Assembly (NCBI GenBank): GCA_964461815.1
Contig: CAYWVF010000009.1
Location: 28,091-92,090 of the forward strand
Origin: JAAZBA01 sp964461815
Lineage (GTDB): Bacteria; Bacillota; Clostridia; Oscillospirales; QAMX01
Length of the DNA stretch: 64,000 nucleotides
Direction of reading: 5' to 3'
How positions within the stretch are numbered: position 1 is the first letter of the stretch; each line of letters begins with the position of its first letter. Below are positions 1-8,655 of the stretch, one piece after another. The translations under genes and the position numbers were made by a program. The notes beneath the pieces were generated by a model. It had not been told where the DNA came from. It ran no database searches and worked only from the letters and a program-made list of their open reading frames with translations.

Positions 1-1
1 G

Positions 2-295
2 AAAAACCTCAAAGCACTCGCCGGAAGTGACTGCGACTGCCTGATAATGGAGGGTACAAGAGGCTTTATGGAGACTCCCGAGAATTATTCTCACCTCAAT
101 GCCGAAAATTTCTGCAAAAACGTATGCGATTTCCTGGAATACGGCATAATAAAGAAGGATGCAGCCGTCTACGCCACCCACATAGCCACATCTCCCGACA
201 TCTTCTGCCGCAATAACGACTATCAGCGCTACCTCGACGATAACTGCGGCGGAAAGCCTGTACTCGCATATGACGGACTCGTAGCGAAGCTGTAA
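2..295 (+). CDS. C-terminal part of an unknown protein, possibly MBL-fold hydrolase (5' end outside window)
   Basis: The reading frame is open from base 2 and ends with TAA at 293-295, so only the last 97 residues are visible; the first ATG at 47 is internal. The fragment has a DCLIMEGTRGF stretch and a THIATSPDIF stretch. The first recalls the 'LIMEGT' strand seen after the metal centre in some metallo-beta-lactamase-fold hydrolases, and the second could carry a late metal-binding His. This is a weak resemblance only. No terminator follows before the promoter of the next gene. Confidence 0.55.
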   Translation, partial: KNLKALAGSDCDCLIMEGTRGFMETPENYSHLNAENFCKNVCDFLEYGIIKKDAAVYATHIATSPDIFCRNNDYQRYLDDNCGGKPVLAYDGLVAKL

Positions 296-349
296 AAAAA
301 TATAAAAAAATTTCATTTTACCTCTTCCATTTTGAATACTAATATGGTA

Positions 350-362
350 TACTATAGATAAG
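350..362 (+). promoter_or_regulatory. Probable extended -10 promoter of the flavodiiron gene
   Basis: TGGTATACT lies about 35 bases before the start codon in an AT-rich gap. The TG before the hexamer fits an extended -10 element. The -35 region (TTCCAT at 17 bp spacing) is poor. The ribosome site AAAGGAA precedes the ATG at 392. Confidence 0.4.
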
Positions 363-391
363 CTAAACTACCATGAAAGGAATTTGATGCT

Positions 392-2182
392 ATGAAGATA
401 ACGAACGATATAAAGTACGTAGGCGTGAACGATCATGCGGTCGATCTGTTCGAGGGGCAGTATACCGTTAAAAACGGAATGTCGTACAACTCATATATAA
501 TAAAAGATGAAAAGATAGCTGTAATGGACACTGTGGATGCACGCTTCACTCACGAGTGGCTTGACAACATCGAGTCGGAGCTTGGCGGCCGCAAGCCCGA
601 CTACCTTGTGATCCAGCACATGGAGCCGGATCATTCGGCAAACATTGCAAGCTTTATGGACGTTTACAAGGACACGGTGATAGTATCGAGTGCGAAAGCC
701 TTTGCGATGATGAAGCAGTTTTTCGGCACTGATTTTTCCGACAGACGCATAGTTGTAGGCGAGGGCGACACGCTGCCGCTCGGTAAGCACACACTGACCT
801 TTGTGACCGCTCCGATGGTACACTGGCCCGAGGTCATAGTGACCTACGACAGCTTTGACAAGGTGCTCTTCTCCGCTGACGGCTTCGGTAAGTTCGGTGC
901 GCTCGACGTTGATGAGGACTGGGACGATGAAGCACGCAGATACTATATCGGTATCGTAGGCAAGTACGGCGCTCAGGTGCAGAGCCTTTTGAAAAAAGCA
1001 TCGTCACTTGACATCAGCATCATCTGCCCGCTGCACGGCCCTGTACTGACAGAGAAGCTCGGTCACTACCTTGAGCTGTACAACACCTGGTCATCGTATT
1101 CTGTCGAGACTGAGGGCATCGTTATCGCATACACCTCCGTATACGGCAATACGAAAAAGGCTGTGGAAAAGCTTGCAGAGAAGCTGCGCTCGAAGAACTG
1201 CCCGAAGGTAGTCGTACATGATCTTGCACGCTGCGATATGTCTCAGGCTGTTGCGGATGCGTTCAGATACAGTAAGCTCGTGCTTGCTACCACCACCTAC
1301 AATGCAGATATATTCCCGTTCATGAGAGAATTTATTGAGCATCTCACCGAGAGAGGCTTCAAGAAACGCACGCTCGCTCTCATCGAGAACGGCTCATGGG
1401 CACCTCTTGCAGCTAAGGTAATGAAGAGTATGCTCGAATCCTGCAAGGATCTCACCTTTACAGACGCTGCGGTACACATAAAGTCAGCACTCAGCGAGGA
1501 AAGTGCAGCTCAGCTCGATGCTATGGCTGATGAGCTTTGCCGCGACTATATCGCACAGGTAGGTGAGACTGCAAATAAGAATGACCTGTCGGCACTCTTT
1601 AACATAGGCTACGGTCTGTATGTAGTCACCTCGAACGACGGTAAAAAGGATAACGGTCTTATCGTGAACACTGTGACTCAGGTCACGAACACTCCGAACC
1701 GTATCGCAGTGACGATAAACAAGGCTAACTATTCACATCACATCATCAAGCAGACCGGCATCATGAACATAAACTGCCTGTCTACCGATGCACCGTTCAA
1801 GGTATTCGAGACGTTCGGCTTCCAGAGCGGACGTACCGTGGATAAGTTTGCAGGCTGCACACCTATGCGCTCCGACAACGGACTCGTTTTCCTGCCCAGA
1901 TACATCAATTCCTTTATGTCACTCAAGGTCGAGCAGTATATCGACCTCGACACTCACGGCATGTTCATATGCAGCATCACAGAAGCGAGAGTGATCTCCT
2001 CTGTCGAGACTATGACGTACACCTACTATCAGAGCAACGTTAAGCCGAAGCCTCAGACCGAGGGTGAAAAGGGCTACGTGTGTAAGGTATGCGGCTACGT
2101 CTACGAGGGTGACGAGCTGCCCGACGATTTCATCTGCCCACTTTGCAAGCACGGAGTCGCAGACTTCGAGCCGATAGAGTAA
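392..2182 (+). CDS. Flavodiiron protein fused to flavin reductase and rubredoxin
   Basis: A cytoplasmic oxygen- or NO-scavenging enzyme of anaerobes that reduces O2 to water or NO to N2O at a diiron site. Domain order over 596 residues: metallo-beta-lactamase-type diiron domain (about 1-245, with the HMEPDHS ligand motif and later His residues in MVHWPE and PLHGP); flavodoxin domain (about 250-390, FMN loop TSVYGNTKK); flavin-reductase-like domain (about 400-550); and C-terminal rubredoxin (about 558-596) with the two iron-binding pairs CKVC and CPLC. The whole electron chain from NAD(P)H-type flavin reduction to the diiron centre therefore sits in one chain. The gene stands alone, with its own promoter and a strong terminator. 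Confidence 0.93.
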   Translation: MKITNDIKYVGVNDHAVDLFEGQYTVKNGMSYNSYIIKDEKIAVMDTVDARFTHEWLDNIESELGGRKPDYLVIQHMEPDHSANIASFMDVYKDTVIVSSAKAFAMMKQFFGTDFSDRRIVVGEGDTLPLGKHTLTFVTAPMVHWPEVIVTYDSFDKVLFSADGFGKFGALDVDEDWDDEARRYYIGIVGKYGAQVQSLLKKASSLDISIICPLHGPVLTEKLGHYLELYNTWSSYSVETEGIVIAYTSVYGNTKKAVEKLAEKLRSKNCPKVVVHDLARCDMSQAVADAFRYSKLVLATTTYNADIFPFMREFIEHLTERGFKKRTLALIENGSWAPLAAKVMKSMLESCKDLTFTDAAVHIKSALSEESAAQLDAMADELCRDYIAQVGETANKNDLSALFNIGYGLYVVTSNDGKKDNGLIVNTVTQVTNTPNRIAVTINKANYSHHIIKQTGIMNINCLSTDAPFKVFETFGFQSGRTVDKFAGCTPMRSDNGLVFLPRYINSFMSLKVEQYIDLDTHGMFICSITEARVISSVETMTYTYYQSNVKPKPQTEGEKGYVCKVCGYVYEGDELPDDFICPLCKHGVADFEPIE

Positions 2183-2190
2183 ATTACAGA

Positions 2191-2216
2191 GCCTCCGAGC
2201 TTTCGGAGGCTTTTTT
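2191..2216 (+). terminator. Rho-independent terminator of the flavodiiron gene
   Basis: An 8-bp perfect stem (GCCTCCGA / TCGGAGGC) with a GCTT loop is followed by six T residues, nine bases after the stop codon. Confidence 0.92.
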
Positions 2217-2217
2217 G

Positions 2218-2263
2218 TTGCAATTTTCGACTTGATATGATATAATTTCGGTATATCATATTA
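2218..2263 (+). promoter_or_regulatory. Promoter with overlapping 12-bp inverted repeat, upstream of the MFS/rhamnosidase pair
   Basis: TTGCAA (2218-2223) and TATAAT (2241-2246) are 17 bp apart. An inverted repeat with arms at 2233-2244 and 2252-2263 (11 of 12 positions pair, 7-bp loop) covers the -10 box and the likely start of transcription. That placement fits a repressor operator, probably responsive to the sugar handled by the two genes. The operator role is inference. Confidence 0.6.
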
Positions 2264-2276
2264 AGGAGAGAACATC

Positions 2277-3512
2277 ATGTCGGACAAAATGATACGCCGA
2301 GTCAAGGCAGCCTGCTACACGACCAATCTATCTATGTCAGTCGTGTCAAATCTTTCACCTATCCTGTTTCTTACCTTCCGTGATCTTTACGGGATATCCT
2401 ACTCACTTCTCGGGCTTCTCGTGCTCATAAACTTCGTCACTCAGCTGAGTATAGATTTGGCATTCTCGTTCTTCTCACACAAGATAAACATCCCGGCAGC
2501 CGTAAAGCTGACACCTGCGCTCACGTCTATCGGTATACTTATATTCGCTCTCTGGCCGTTTTTGTTCCCCGACAACGTATACATCGGACTCATTATCGGT
2601 ACTATCATCTTTTCATCCTCCGGCGGCTTCGTCGAGGTGCTTCTCACACCTGTTATCTCAGCTCTGCCGGCAAAGGACGTTGACCGTGAGGTCAGTAAGC
2701 TGCACTCCATATACGCCTGGGGAGTCGTAGCGGTAGTTATCATCACGACACTGTACATCCTCGCATTCGGAGGCGAGAACTGGCAGTGGCTGGCACTCGT
2801 ATTCTCTATCATACCGATAGCCGCATTCCTGCTGTTCCTGCGCTCCGACATCCCTCACATGGATACGCCCGAGCACGCAGGCAGCGTACTTCATATGCTG
2901 AAAAGCAAGACGCTGTGGATGTGCTTCATGCTCATCTTCCTCGGCGGTGCGGCTGAATGCACGATGGCACAGTGGAGCTCAAGCTACCTCGAGCAGGCTG
3001 TAGGCATCCCGAAGGCTATGGGCGATATCCTCGGAGTCGCAATGTTCTACGTCATGCTCGGACTCGGACGCTCACTCTACGGTAAGTACGGCAAAAATAT
3101 AGAGCGTGTACTTCTCGTATGCATCATCTCGACTGCCGTTTGCTATGTCGTAGCCACAGTATCCTTTGTACCGTACATCGGACTTATCGCATGTGCTCTC
3201 ACCGGCTTCTGTGCATCGATGCTCTGGCCGGGCAGCATTATAGTCGCTACGGAGCGCTTCCCCGTAGGCGGTGTTTTCATATTCGCAATGATGGCGGCAG
3301 GCGGTGACCTCGGCGCATCCATATGTCCTCAGCTCATAGGCATCATCACAGACGCTGCCATAGCAAATCCGCAGCTGTCCTCACTTGCTTCATCTATGGG
3401 ACTCATGCCCGATCAGCTCGGTATGAAGCTCGGCATGTTCATTGCCGCACTCTTCCCGATCTCCGCAATACCGCTGTTCCTGCACGTATACAAAACAAGA
3501 AAGCGAGACTAG
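2277..3512 (+). CDS. Major facilitator superfamily transporter, probable sugar importer
   Basis: A 411-residue polytopic membrane protein made of about 12 hydrophobic segments, with a central break near residue 205 between two six-helix halves, as in MFS carriers. Recognisable features include the early NLSPILFLTFRDLYGISY segment and the GLGRSLYGKYG loop between helices of the second half. It starts at ATG 2277 after AAGGAG and ends three bases before a rhamnosidase-like gene. Co-transcription suggests it imports a rhamnoside or its product. The substrate cannot be read from sequence. Confidence 0.85.
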   Translation: MSDKMIRRVKAACYTTNLSMSVVSNLSPILFLTFRDLYGISYSLLGLLVLINFVTQLSIDLAFSFFSHKINIPAAVKLTPALTSIGILIFALWPFLFPDNVYIGLIIGTIIFSSSGGFVEVLLTPVISALPAKDVDREVSKLHSIYAWGVVAVVIITTLYILAFGGENWQWLALVFSIIPIAAFLLFLRSDIPHMDTPEHAGSVLHMLKSKTLWMCFMLIFLGGAAECTMAQWSSSYLEQAVGIPKAMGDILGVAMFYVMLGLGRSLYGKYGKNIERVLLVCIISTAVCYVVATVSFVPYIGLIACALTGFCASMLWPGSIIVATERFPVGGVFIFAMMAAGGDLGASICPQLIGIITDAAIANPQLSSLASSMGLMPDQLGMKLGMFIAALFPISAIPLFLHVYKTRKRD

Positions 3513-3515
3513 ACA

Positions 3516-5495
3516 ATGTATATCTGTCATCCCGATTTTTCTAAGCTCAAGCCTCTCAACGTATTCCACAAGGAGCACGCTGAGTTTAATGCCGAGCCTC
3601 ACCCGGAGTCGCTGATGAACCGTCACATACTGTTCCGCAGGAGGATGAATATAGAGCATGTAAAAAAAGCCGTGCTCAGAATAACAGCCGACGACTACTT
3701 TAAGCTCTACATAAATTCTAGCTTCGTAACTCAAGGCCCTGCCGCAGGCTATATCGATTCGTACAATCTGATGGAGCTTGACGTGTCGGAATACCTCGTT
3801 GACGGAGAAAATACCTTCGCCGTACACACCTACTATCAAGGACTCATCAACCGTGTATGGGTATCGGGTGATCTGCGTGAGATGCTGTTTTTCGAGCTGT
3901 ACAATGACGGTGAGCTGATACTCGAAGGCGACACCTCATGGAAATGTGCATATCACACAGGCTACACCGACTGCGGCAAGGTCGGCTACGATACAGCCTT
4001 TATGGAATGCTACGACAGCGGTGCTCCCGAGGTACACTTTCACGAGCGTGACTTCGACGACAGCTCATGGGGATATGCCGCACTGCGTGAGACTGCTGAC
4101 TATACTCTTAAAAGGCAGACAATAAAGCTGCTTGACATCTACGACGCAGAGCCTCGGTCGATAGAGCGAGTCGGTGATACTATCCGTATCGACATGGGCT
4201 TTGAGGCTGTAGGCTACGTCTGTGCCGATGCGAGAGGTGAAAAAGGCTCATGCATCGTTATAAGATGCGGTGAGGAGCGAAACAGTGACGGCAGTGTACG
4301 CTTCGACATGCGCTGTAATTGCAAATACGAGGAAAAATGGATCCTCTCCGGCGGTGATGATACGCTCGACCAGTACGACTACAAGGCGTTTCGGTACATA
4401 GAGCTTATCATACCGAGCGGTGCCGAAATAAAAAACATACGCATGAGGGTAAGACATTATCCGTTTGAAAAAAAGGCTGTGTACTCGACAGCAAACGAGA
4501 AGCTTCAAAGGATACTGAGGCTCTGCGAGGACACGATAAAATACGGAACACAGGAAAATTTCATGGACTGCCCTACACGTGAAAAGGGTCAGTATCTCGG
4601 CGATGTATCTATCGCAGGCCGCTCACATGCGGTGCTGACGGGAGATACATCGATGATGAAGAAGGCTATAATGAGCTTCTGCCGCTCATCGTTCATCTGT
4701 CCCGGCTTGATGGCTGTTTCCGATTCGTCACTCATGCAGGAGATAGCGGACTACTCTCTCCAGCTCCCCTCTCAGGTGTGCTGGACGTACGCCATGGACG
4801 GTGATCTCGAGTTTACAGCATCACTTGAGCCGTATATGACAGGTCTTTACGAGTATTTTCTGGGGTATATGAACACCGACGGGCTGATAGGCTCGGTCAA
4901 GGATAAGTGGAACCTCGTGGACTGGCCTGAAAATCTGCGTGACGACTATGATTTTGAGCTGACAAAGCCCATCGGCGACGGTATTTACAACGTACTCAAT
5001 GCATTCTGGTGCGGCTTCCTTGAAGCGATGGACGAATATTATACTATCATAGGAAAGCCTGTGACGGGACTCACCGATAAGGTAAAGAGGTCGTTCATCA
5101 GGGAATTTTACTCGGAGGAAACAGGCTTATTCGTAGATGCACCCACCTCAAAGCACTCCGCACTGCATTCTAATATACTGCCTCTGCTGTTTGAGATAGG
5201 TACTGAGGATGAAGCTCTCAAAAACCGTCTCATCGACTACGTTTACAGCCGTAGACTCACCTGCGTAGGCGTATACATGGCATATTTCGCACTTGCCGCA
5301 CTGAAAAAGCACGGCAGATACGAGCTTGCCGAGGAGCTTGCAACGGATGACGGTCTGTGGCTTTTGATGCTCTCCGAGGGTGCGACTACCACCTTTGAAG
5401 CATGGGGCAAGGAGCAAAAGTGGAACACCAGCCTATTCCACCCATGGGCTACCGCTCCGTCGATAATATTCGCCGACGGTATACGACCGTACTGA
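3516..5495 (+). CDS. Alpha-L-rhamnosidase-like glycoside hydrolase (GH78 type)
   Basis: A 659-residue cytoplasmic protein with no signal peptide. The N-terminal beta domains (about 25-320) resemble the jelly-roll modules of bacterial rhamnosidases. The (alpha/alpha)6-barrel catalytic domain follows, with the family's substrate-site stretch FMDCPTREKGQYLGD near residue 350, where many GH78 enzymes read CPxRDERxGWxGD. The exact acid residue is therefore not certain. Later conserved pieces are DWPENLRDDYDF and TTFEAWG. It follows the MFS gene by three bases and probably removes rhamnose from a small imported glycoside. The family is firm; the substrate is inferred. Confidence 0.82.
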   Translation: MYICHPDFSKLKPLNVFHKEHAEFNAEPHPESLMNRHILFRRRMNIEHVKKAVLRITADDYFKLYINSSFVTQGPAAGYIDSYNLMELDVSEYLVDGENTFAVHTYYQGLINRVWVSGDLREMLFFELYNDGELILEGDTSWKCAYHTGYTDCGKVGYDTAFMECYDSGAPEVHFHERDFDDSSWGYAALRETADYTLKRQTIKLLDIYDAEPRSIERVGDTIRIDMGFEAVGYVCADARGEKGSCIVIRCGEERNSDGSVRFDMRCNCKYEEKWILSGGDDTLDQYDYKAFRYIELIIPSGAEIKNIRMRVRHYPFEKKAVYSTANEKLQRILRLCEDTIKYGTQENFMDCPTREKGQYLGDVSIAGRSHAVLTGDTSMMKKAIMSFCRSSFICPGLMAVSDSSLMQEIADYSLQLPSQVCWTYAMDGDLEFTASLEPYMTGLYEYFLGYMNTDGLIGSVKDKWNLVDWPENLRDDYDFELTKPIGDGIYNVLNAFWCGFLEAMDEYYTIIGKPVTGLTDKVKRSFIREFYSEETGLFVDAPTSKHSALHSNILPLLFEIGTEDEALKNRLIDYVYSRRLTCVGVYMAYFALAALKKHGRYELAEELATDDGLWLLMLSEGATTTFEAWGKEQKWNTSLFHPWATAPSIIFADGIRPY

Positions 5496-5560
5496 TAAAA
5501 AAACAGCAGCCCTCCGCCGCCTGCTCCGAGCAGCATCACGGCAGTACCTAAGATAAATAC

Positions 5561-5590
5561 AAAAAAGTCTCCCTTTTCGGGAGACTTTGC
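5561..5590. terminator. Bidirectional terminator between the rhamnosidase gene and smpB
   Basis: AGTCTCCC (5566-5573) pairs with GGGAGACT (5579-5586). On the minus strand the stem is followed by six T residues, so it ends smpB well; on the plus strand the T tract is interrupted (TTTGCTTTTT). Confidence 0.88.
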
Positions 5591-5597
5591 TTTTTAT

Positions 5598-6050
5598 TCA
5601 GTTGTTTTTCATGCTTCTTGCCATCTCACGTCCGGCGTCACGTCTTGCGATATCCTCACGCTTATCATACAGCTTCTTACCCTTTGCAAGTGCTATCTCA
5701 AGCTTCACTCTCGAGTCCTTAAGATACACCGACAGCGGAATTATCGCATATCCGTCACGCTTTACGTGGCCTAAAAGCCTCATGATCTCTCTTTTGTGCA
5801 TCAAAAGCTTTTTATCTCGCATTGGATCACGGTTGAATATATTGCCCTTTTCGTATGGGCTTATATGCATACCGTGTACGAACAGCTCACCGTCTCTTAC
5901 GGTGCAAAACGAATCCTTTAGATTGACCGCTCCGCCTCGTATGCTCTTTACCTCTGTACCGGCAAGGGATATGCCCGCTTCGAATTTCTCTATCACATGA
6001 TAATCATGATATGCTTTCTTGTTTGCCGCTATCAATTTTGTTCCGGCCAT
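5598..6050 (-). CDS. smpB: SsrA-binding protein SmpB
   Basis: A 150-residue RNA-binding protein that delivers tmRNA to stalled ribosomes for trans-translation. Family hallmarks are IAANKKAYHDYHVIEKFEAG at the N-terminus, LAGTEVKSIR, and a basic tail ending KREDIARRDAGREMAR. The open frame extends to 6107, but the promoter -35 box lies at 6102-6107 and the -10 at 6079-6084, so transcription begins inside the longer frame. The start at 6050, preceded by AAAGGCGGTG, gives the usual family length. No tmRNA gene was found beside it. Confidence 0.96.
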   Translation of the reverse strand: MAGTKLIAANKKAYHDYHVIEKFEAGISLAGTEVKSIRGGAVNLKDSFCTVRDGELFVHGMHISPYEKGNIFNRDPMRDKKLLMHKREIMRLLGHVKRDGYAIIPLSVYLKDSRVKLEIALAKGKKLYDKREDIARRDAGREMARSMKNN

Positions 6051-6078
6051 CCCGACACCGCCTTTCATTGGTATTATA

Positions 6079-6107
6079 ATTATAACCGCATCGAGGTCTT
6101 TCGTCAA
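6079..6107 (-). promoter_or_regulatory. smpB promoter
   Basis: On the minus strand TTGACG and TATAAT are separated by 17 bp. The expected start of transcription, near 6072, fixes the smpB start codon at 6050. Confidence 0.8.
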
Positions 6108-6124
6108 GTATTTTCACTCGACAT

Positions 6125-6604
6125 TTAATATAGCTTATCTGCAATATTTATGACTGTTAAGCCCTTGCCCACGGCGTATTTCGCAGTGTATGCCGTACCG
6201 CCGGTGTCCTTTGTCATATAGCAGATACAGTACTGAGAATTGTCTACCATGAATCTGTTGCGTACATGCATACAGCCTCTCCTGTATTCCTCCGACAGAT
6301 AGGTATATCTGTCGCAGCTCTCCTTTATGCTGTTGTACCGTCTGATCTCATCATAGCTCCATTTCTTTTCCTGACCCTTGCACGGCAGCGCAAGCACCAG
6401 CTCTACCTCAGGCCGCTTCTCCCTGATGCTCAGCACAAGCTCCTCCGCCAGCATATCAAAGCCGAGTGCTCCGCCGGCGTAAAAAACATGTACTCCCCTG
6501 TCTATAAGCGCATTGATCTCGTCTCGCAGTATCTCCTTAATCCTTTCATACTGACCCTGCGGTATGTCCCTGTGTCCTGTAAAACAGCAAGAATTTCCAT
6601 CCAT
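6125..6604 (-). CDS. SLOG-family (DUF1273-like) protein
   Basis: A 159-residue protein of the SLOG Rossmann-like superfamily, whose members bind nucleotides or related ligands. Visible features are CCFTGHRDIP at the start, AGGALGFDMLAEE in the position of the phosphate-binding loop, and RNRFMVDNSQYCICYM followed by GGTAYTAKYA near the end. This matches small stand-alone YspA/DUF1273-type proteins of Firmicutes, whose role is not settled. ATG 6604 follows AAGGAGT by nine bases; GTG 6607 is an alternative. It has its own promoter and ends close to the smpB promoter. Confidence 0.85.
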   Translation of the reverse strand: MDGNSCCFTGHRDIPQGQYERIKEILRDEINALIDRGVHVFYAGGALGFDMLAEELVLSIREKRPEVELVLALPCKGQEKKWSYDEIRRYNSIKESCDRYTYLSEEYRRGCMHVRNRFMVDNSQYCICYMTKDTGGTAYTAKYAVGKGLTVINIADKLY

Positions 6605-6635
6605 CACAGCTTACTCCTTCTATATTGATACTATG

Positions 6636-6664
6636 ATTATAGCAACAAGTACATACAAAGTCAA
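6636..6664 (-). promoter_or_regulatory. Promoter of the SLOG-family gene
   Basis: TTGACT and TATAAT on the minus strand, 17 bp apart, lie about 30 bases before the start codon. Confidence 0.75.
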
Positions 6665-6710
6665 CTACATAAAATCATACCGCAAGCGATATGATCATAT
6701 AGCAAGTATA

Positions 6711-6743
6711 TAATAAAAGAGGCAGCCTATATCAGACTGCCTC
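6711..6743 (-). terminator. Terminator at the end of the dnaA-to-ADH gene run
   Basis: GAGGCAG (6719-6725) pairs with CTGCCTC (6737-6743). Read on the minus strand the stem is followed by TTTTATTA, directly after the alcohol dehydrogenase gene. Confidence 0.8.
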
Positions 6744-6749
6744 GCTTTT

Positions 6750-7763
6750 TTAGAACTCGACCATGACCTTCATCGCTTTATCCTTCTGCTCGTCGATGAT
6801 CTTATATGCTTCTATATAATTGTCGAACTTGACGTGATGAGTAACAAGTGTATCGAACTCGATCAGCTCCTCACCTGCGAGTCTGATAGCCTCAACATAG
6901 TCCTCTACACGGTACATCGCAGAGCCTGTGAGTCTCAGCTCATGATCCTGAACGAAGCCCATGTTTACCGGAGCAGGCTCACCTACTACGCCTACTACGA
7001 TAATATCGCTGCCCTTACGTGCGATCTCTATAAGCTCGGCTATCGTGTACTTGCTGCCGATGCACTCGAACATAACGTCTGCACCGTCAGGGCCGAACTC
7101 CTCGAATATAGCCTCACGGAGGTTCTTTTCCTTCGGATTTACCGTCTTGATGCCGCACTTCTTTGCAGCATTGAGTCTGTACTCGCTCAGCTCGCTGAGA
7201 AGCACGTTAGCGCCCATAGCCTTAGCAGTCTGAGCTACGAGGTTTCCGATCGGGCCGCCGCCTACTACTACCGCACATTTGCCCTTGATGTCACCGAAGC
7301 GTCTTACAGCATGTACCGCAACAGCCAACGGCTCTATCATTGCGCCGTGCTCATAGCTCATGCCATCCGGGAGCTTCAATGCCTTTGCAGCCTCTGTTAC
7401 AAAGTAGTCGCTGAACATACCCGTAGTCTGGAAGCCCATTACCTTGAGCTCCTCGCAGTCGTTGTACATGCCGTGCGTACACGGATAGCACTTGCCGCAT
7501 ACGACCTGAGGCTGGATCGTTACAAGATCGCCTACCTTGAAGCCCTCTACCTTGTCTCCGAGCTTATCTATTACCGCAGCTACCTCATGTCCCTGTACTA
7601 CCGGGTATGAGGTGTACGGATGCTTGCCGTGGTATACGTGGATGTCCGAGCCGCAGATACCTATCATCACCATTTTTACTCTTATCTGACCCTCGCCCGG
7701 CTCGGGTATCGGAACTTCTCTGTATTCAATTACGCCCGGTTGCGTCATTACAGCCTGCTTCAT
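6750..7763 (-). CDS. Zinc-dependent medium-chain alcohol/polyol dehydrogenase
   Basis: A 337-residue NAD(P)-dependent dehydrogenase. The catalytic zinc site is marked by GICGSDIH and VVQGHEV; a structural zinc site has four Cys in VCGKCYPC and the following NDC; the dinucleotide fold carries VVVGGGPIGNLVAQ near residue 170. This pattern matches the sorbitol/L-iditol/threonine dehydrogenase group. It starts 12 bases after the allulose-epimerase-like gene, with AAGGAG at good spacing, so the pair probably converts a rare ketose or polyol: the epimerase isomerises and this enzyme oxidises or reduces. The exact substrate is inference. Confidence 0.88.
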   Translation of the reverse strand: MKQAVMTQPGVIEYREVPIPEPGEGQIRVKMVMIGICGSDIHVYHGKHPYTSYPVVQGHEVAAVIDKLGDKVEGFKVGDLVTIQPQVVCGKCYPCTHGMYNDCEELKVMGFQTTGMFSDYFVTEAAKALKLPDGMSYEHGAMIEPLAVAVHAVRRFGDIKGKCAVVVGGGPIGNLVAQTAKAMGANVLLSELSEYRLNAAKKCGIKTVNPKEKNLREAIFEEFGPDGADVMFECIGSKYTIAELIEIARKGSDIIVVGVVGEPAPVNMGFVQDHELRLTGSAMYRVEDYVEAIRLAGEELIEFDTLVTHHVKFDNYIEAYKIIDEQKDKAMKVMVEF

Positions 7764-7775
7764 AACAATATCTCC

Positions 7776-8639
7776 TTATTTTTCAAAAATATTTTTTATA
7801 AACTCGACCGACTCAGCCGCAGCCTCATCGAGGTCACGTCCATGTGTCAGATCACGCCATACCTTTATATCGGAGCCTACCTGACCGCCCATCATCACGA
7901 ACGGCTCCATGACTACAGCTCCGTTGTAGCCTATCGAATGAAGTGCATCGGCGATACCTGCCCACGGTACACGACCGTAAGCGCCCGGCAGTCTGCGGTT
8001 CACCTCACCTATGTGCAGATGCCCTAGTCTTTTTCCTACAGACAGTATCGCACCCTCGATGCTGTCCTCCTCCATATTCATATGGTATGTGTCCAGCATC
8101 ACCTTTACGTTCGGCTTTCCTACCTCATCCACGTAGCTTATGCACTCACTCGCCTCGTTGAGCAGATACCCCTCGTGACGGTTGAGCACCTCCATGCCCA
8201 GCTCGATGCCGTATTCACCTGCCATATCAGCCATTATACGCATTCCCCTGATGCTGCGCTCCAGGTCTCCTGCCTTGTCTATAGGCTTTGAGTAATCGAC
8301 AGGCCAGTAGGAATACAGACCTCCGCCTACTATACTCACTCCAAGCTCGTGAAGCACGGGGAATGTTCTTTTCCAGAAATCGAGTGTATTCGCAACTATC
8401 GCCGGATCGGAGGACGCTATGTTCTCCGTAGGCTTAGGCCCGTAGCCGCCTGTGATGATGATCCCATGCTCATCCCTTGCATTCTTAAGCTCATCTATCT
8501 CCCTGCGGCTCATGTATGGTACGGATGCACAGGATATCTCCAGGATATCAAAGCCAAGCTTTTTTACTCTCTCAACATAGGGAGCATAATCTCCTCCCCA
8601 TTCCTTTGCCCAGTATGCGTAGTAAATACCGTACTTCAC
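7776..8639 (-). CDS. D-allulose (D-psicose)/D-tagatose 3-epimerase-like sugar epimerase
   Basis: A 287-residue TIM-barrel enzyme of the xylose-isomerase-like superfamily that moves the C3 hydroxyl of ketohexoses (fructose to allulose). It closely resembles the clostridial D-psicose 3-epimerases that I remember, from the first residues (MKYGIYYAYW) on. The metal and catalytic set is complete: Glu150 (GMEVLNR), Asp183 (MLDTYHMN), His209 (GHLHIGE) and Glu245 (VMEPFV). It starts with GTG after GGAGGT and pairs with the dehydrogenase gene downstream. Known family members overlap in specificity (allulose, tagatose, ribulose), so the true substrate is open. Confidence 0.88.
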   Translation of the reverse strand: MKYGIYYAYWAKEWGGDYAPYVERVKKLGFDILEISCASVPYMSRREIDELKNARDEHGIIITGGYGPKPTENIASSDPAIVANTLDFWKRTFPVLHELGVSIVGGGLYSYWPVDYSKPIDKAGDLERSIRGMRIMADMAGEYGIELGMEVLNRHEGYLLNEASECISYVDEVGKPNVKVMLDTYHMNMEEDSIEGAILSVGKRLGHLHIGEVNRRLPGAYGRVPWAGIADALHSIGYNGAVVMEPFVMMGGQVGSDIKVWRDLTHGRDLDEAAAESVEFIKNIFEK

Positions 8640-8655
8640 TCACATTACCTCCGCT

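Noticed and set aside
5496..5562. Minus-strand hydrophobic reading (FVFILGTAVMLLGAGGGGLLFF) between the rhamnosidase gene and the smpB terminator
   Set aside because: Looks like a membrane segment, but has no start, no stop in context and no ribosome site; it runs into the antisense of the rhamnosidase gene. At best a gene scrap.
6834..7610. 258-residue plus-strand open frame over the alcohol dehydrogenase gene
   Set aside because: An antisense shadow produced by biased codon use; the translation is Tyr/Leu/Cys-rich with no domain, and the minus-strand gene is clear. The same applies to other long antisense frames, such as 11104-12102 and 12237-13262.
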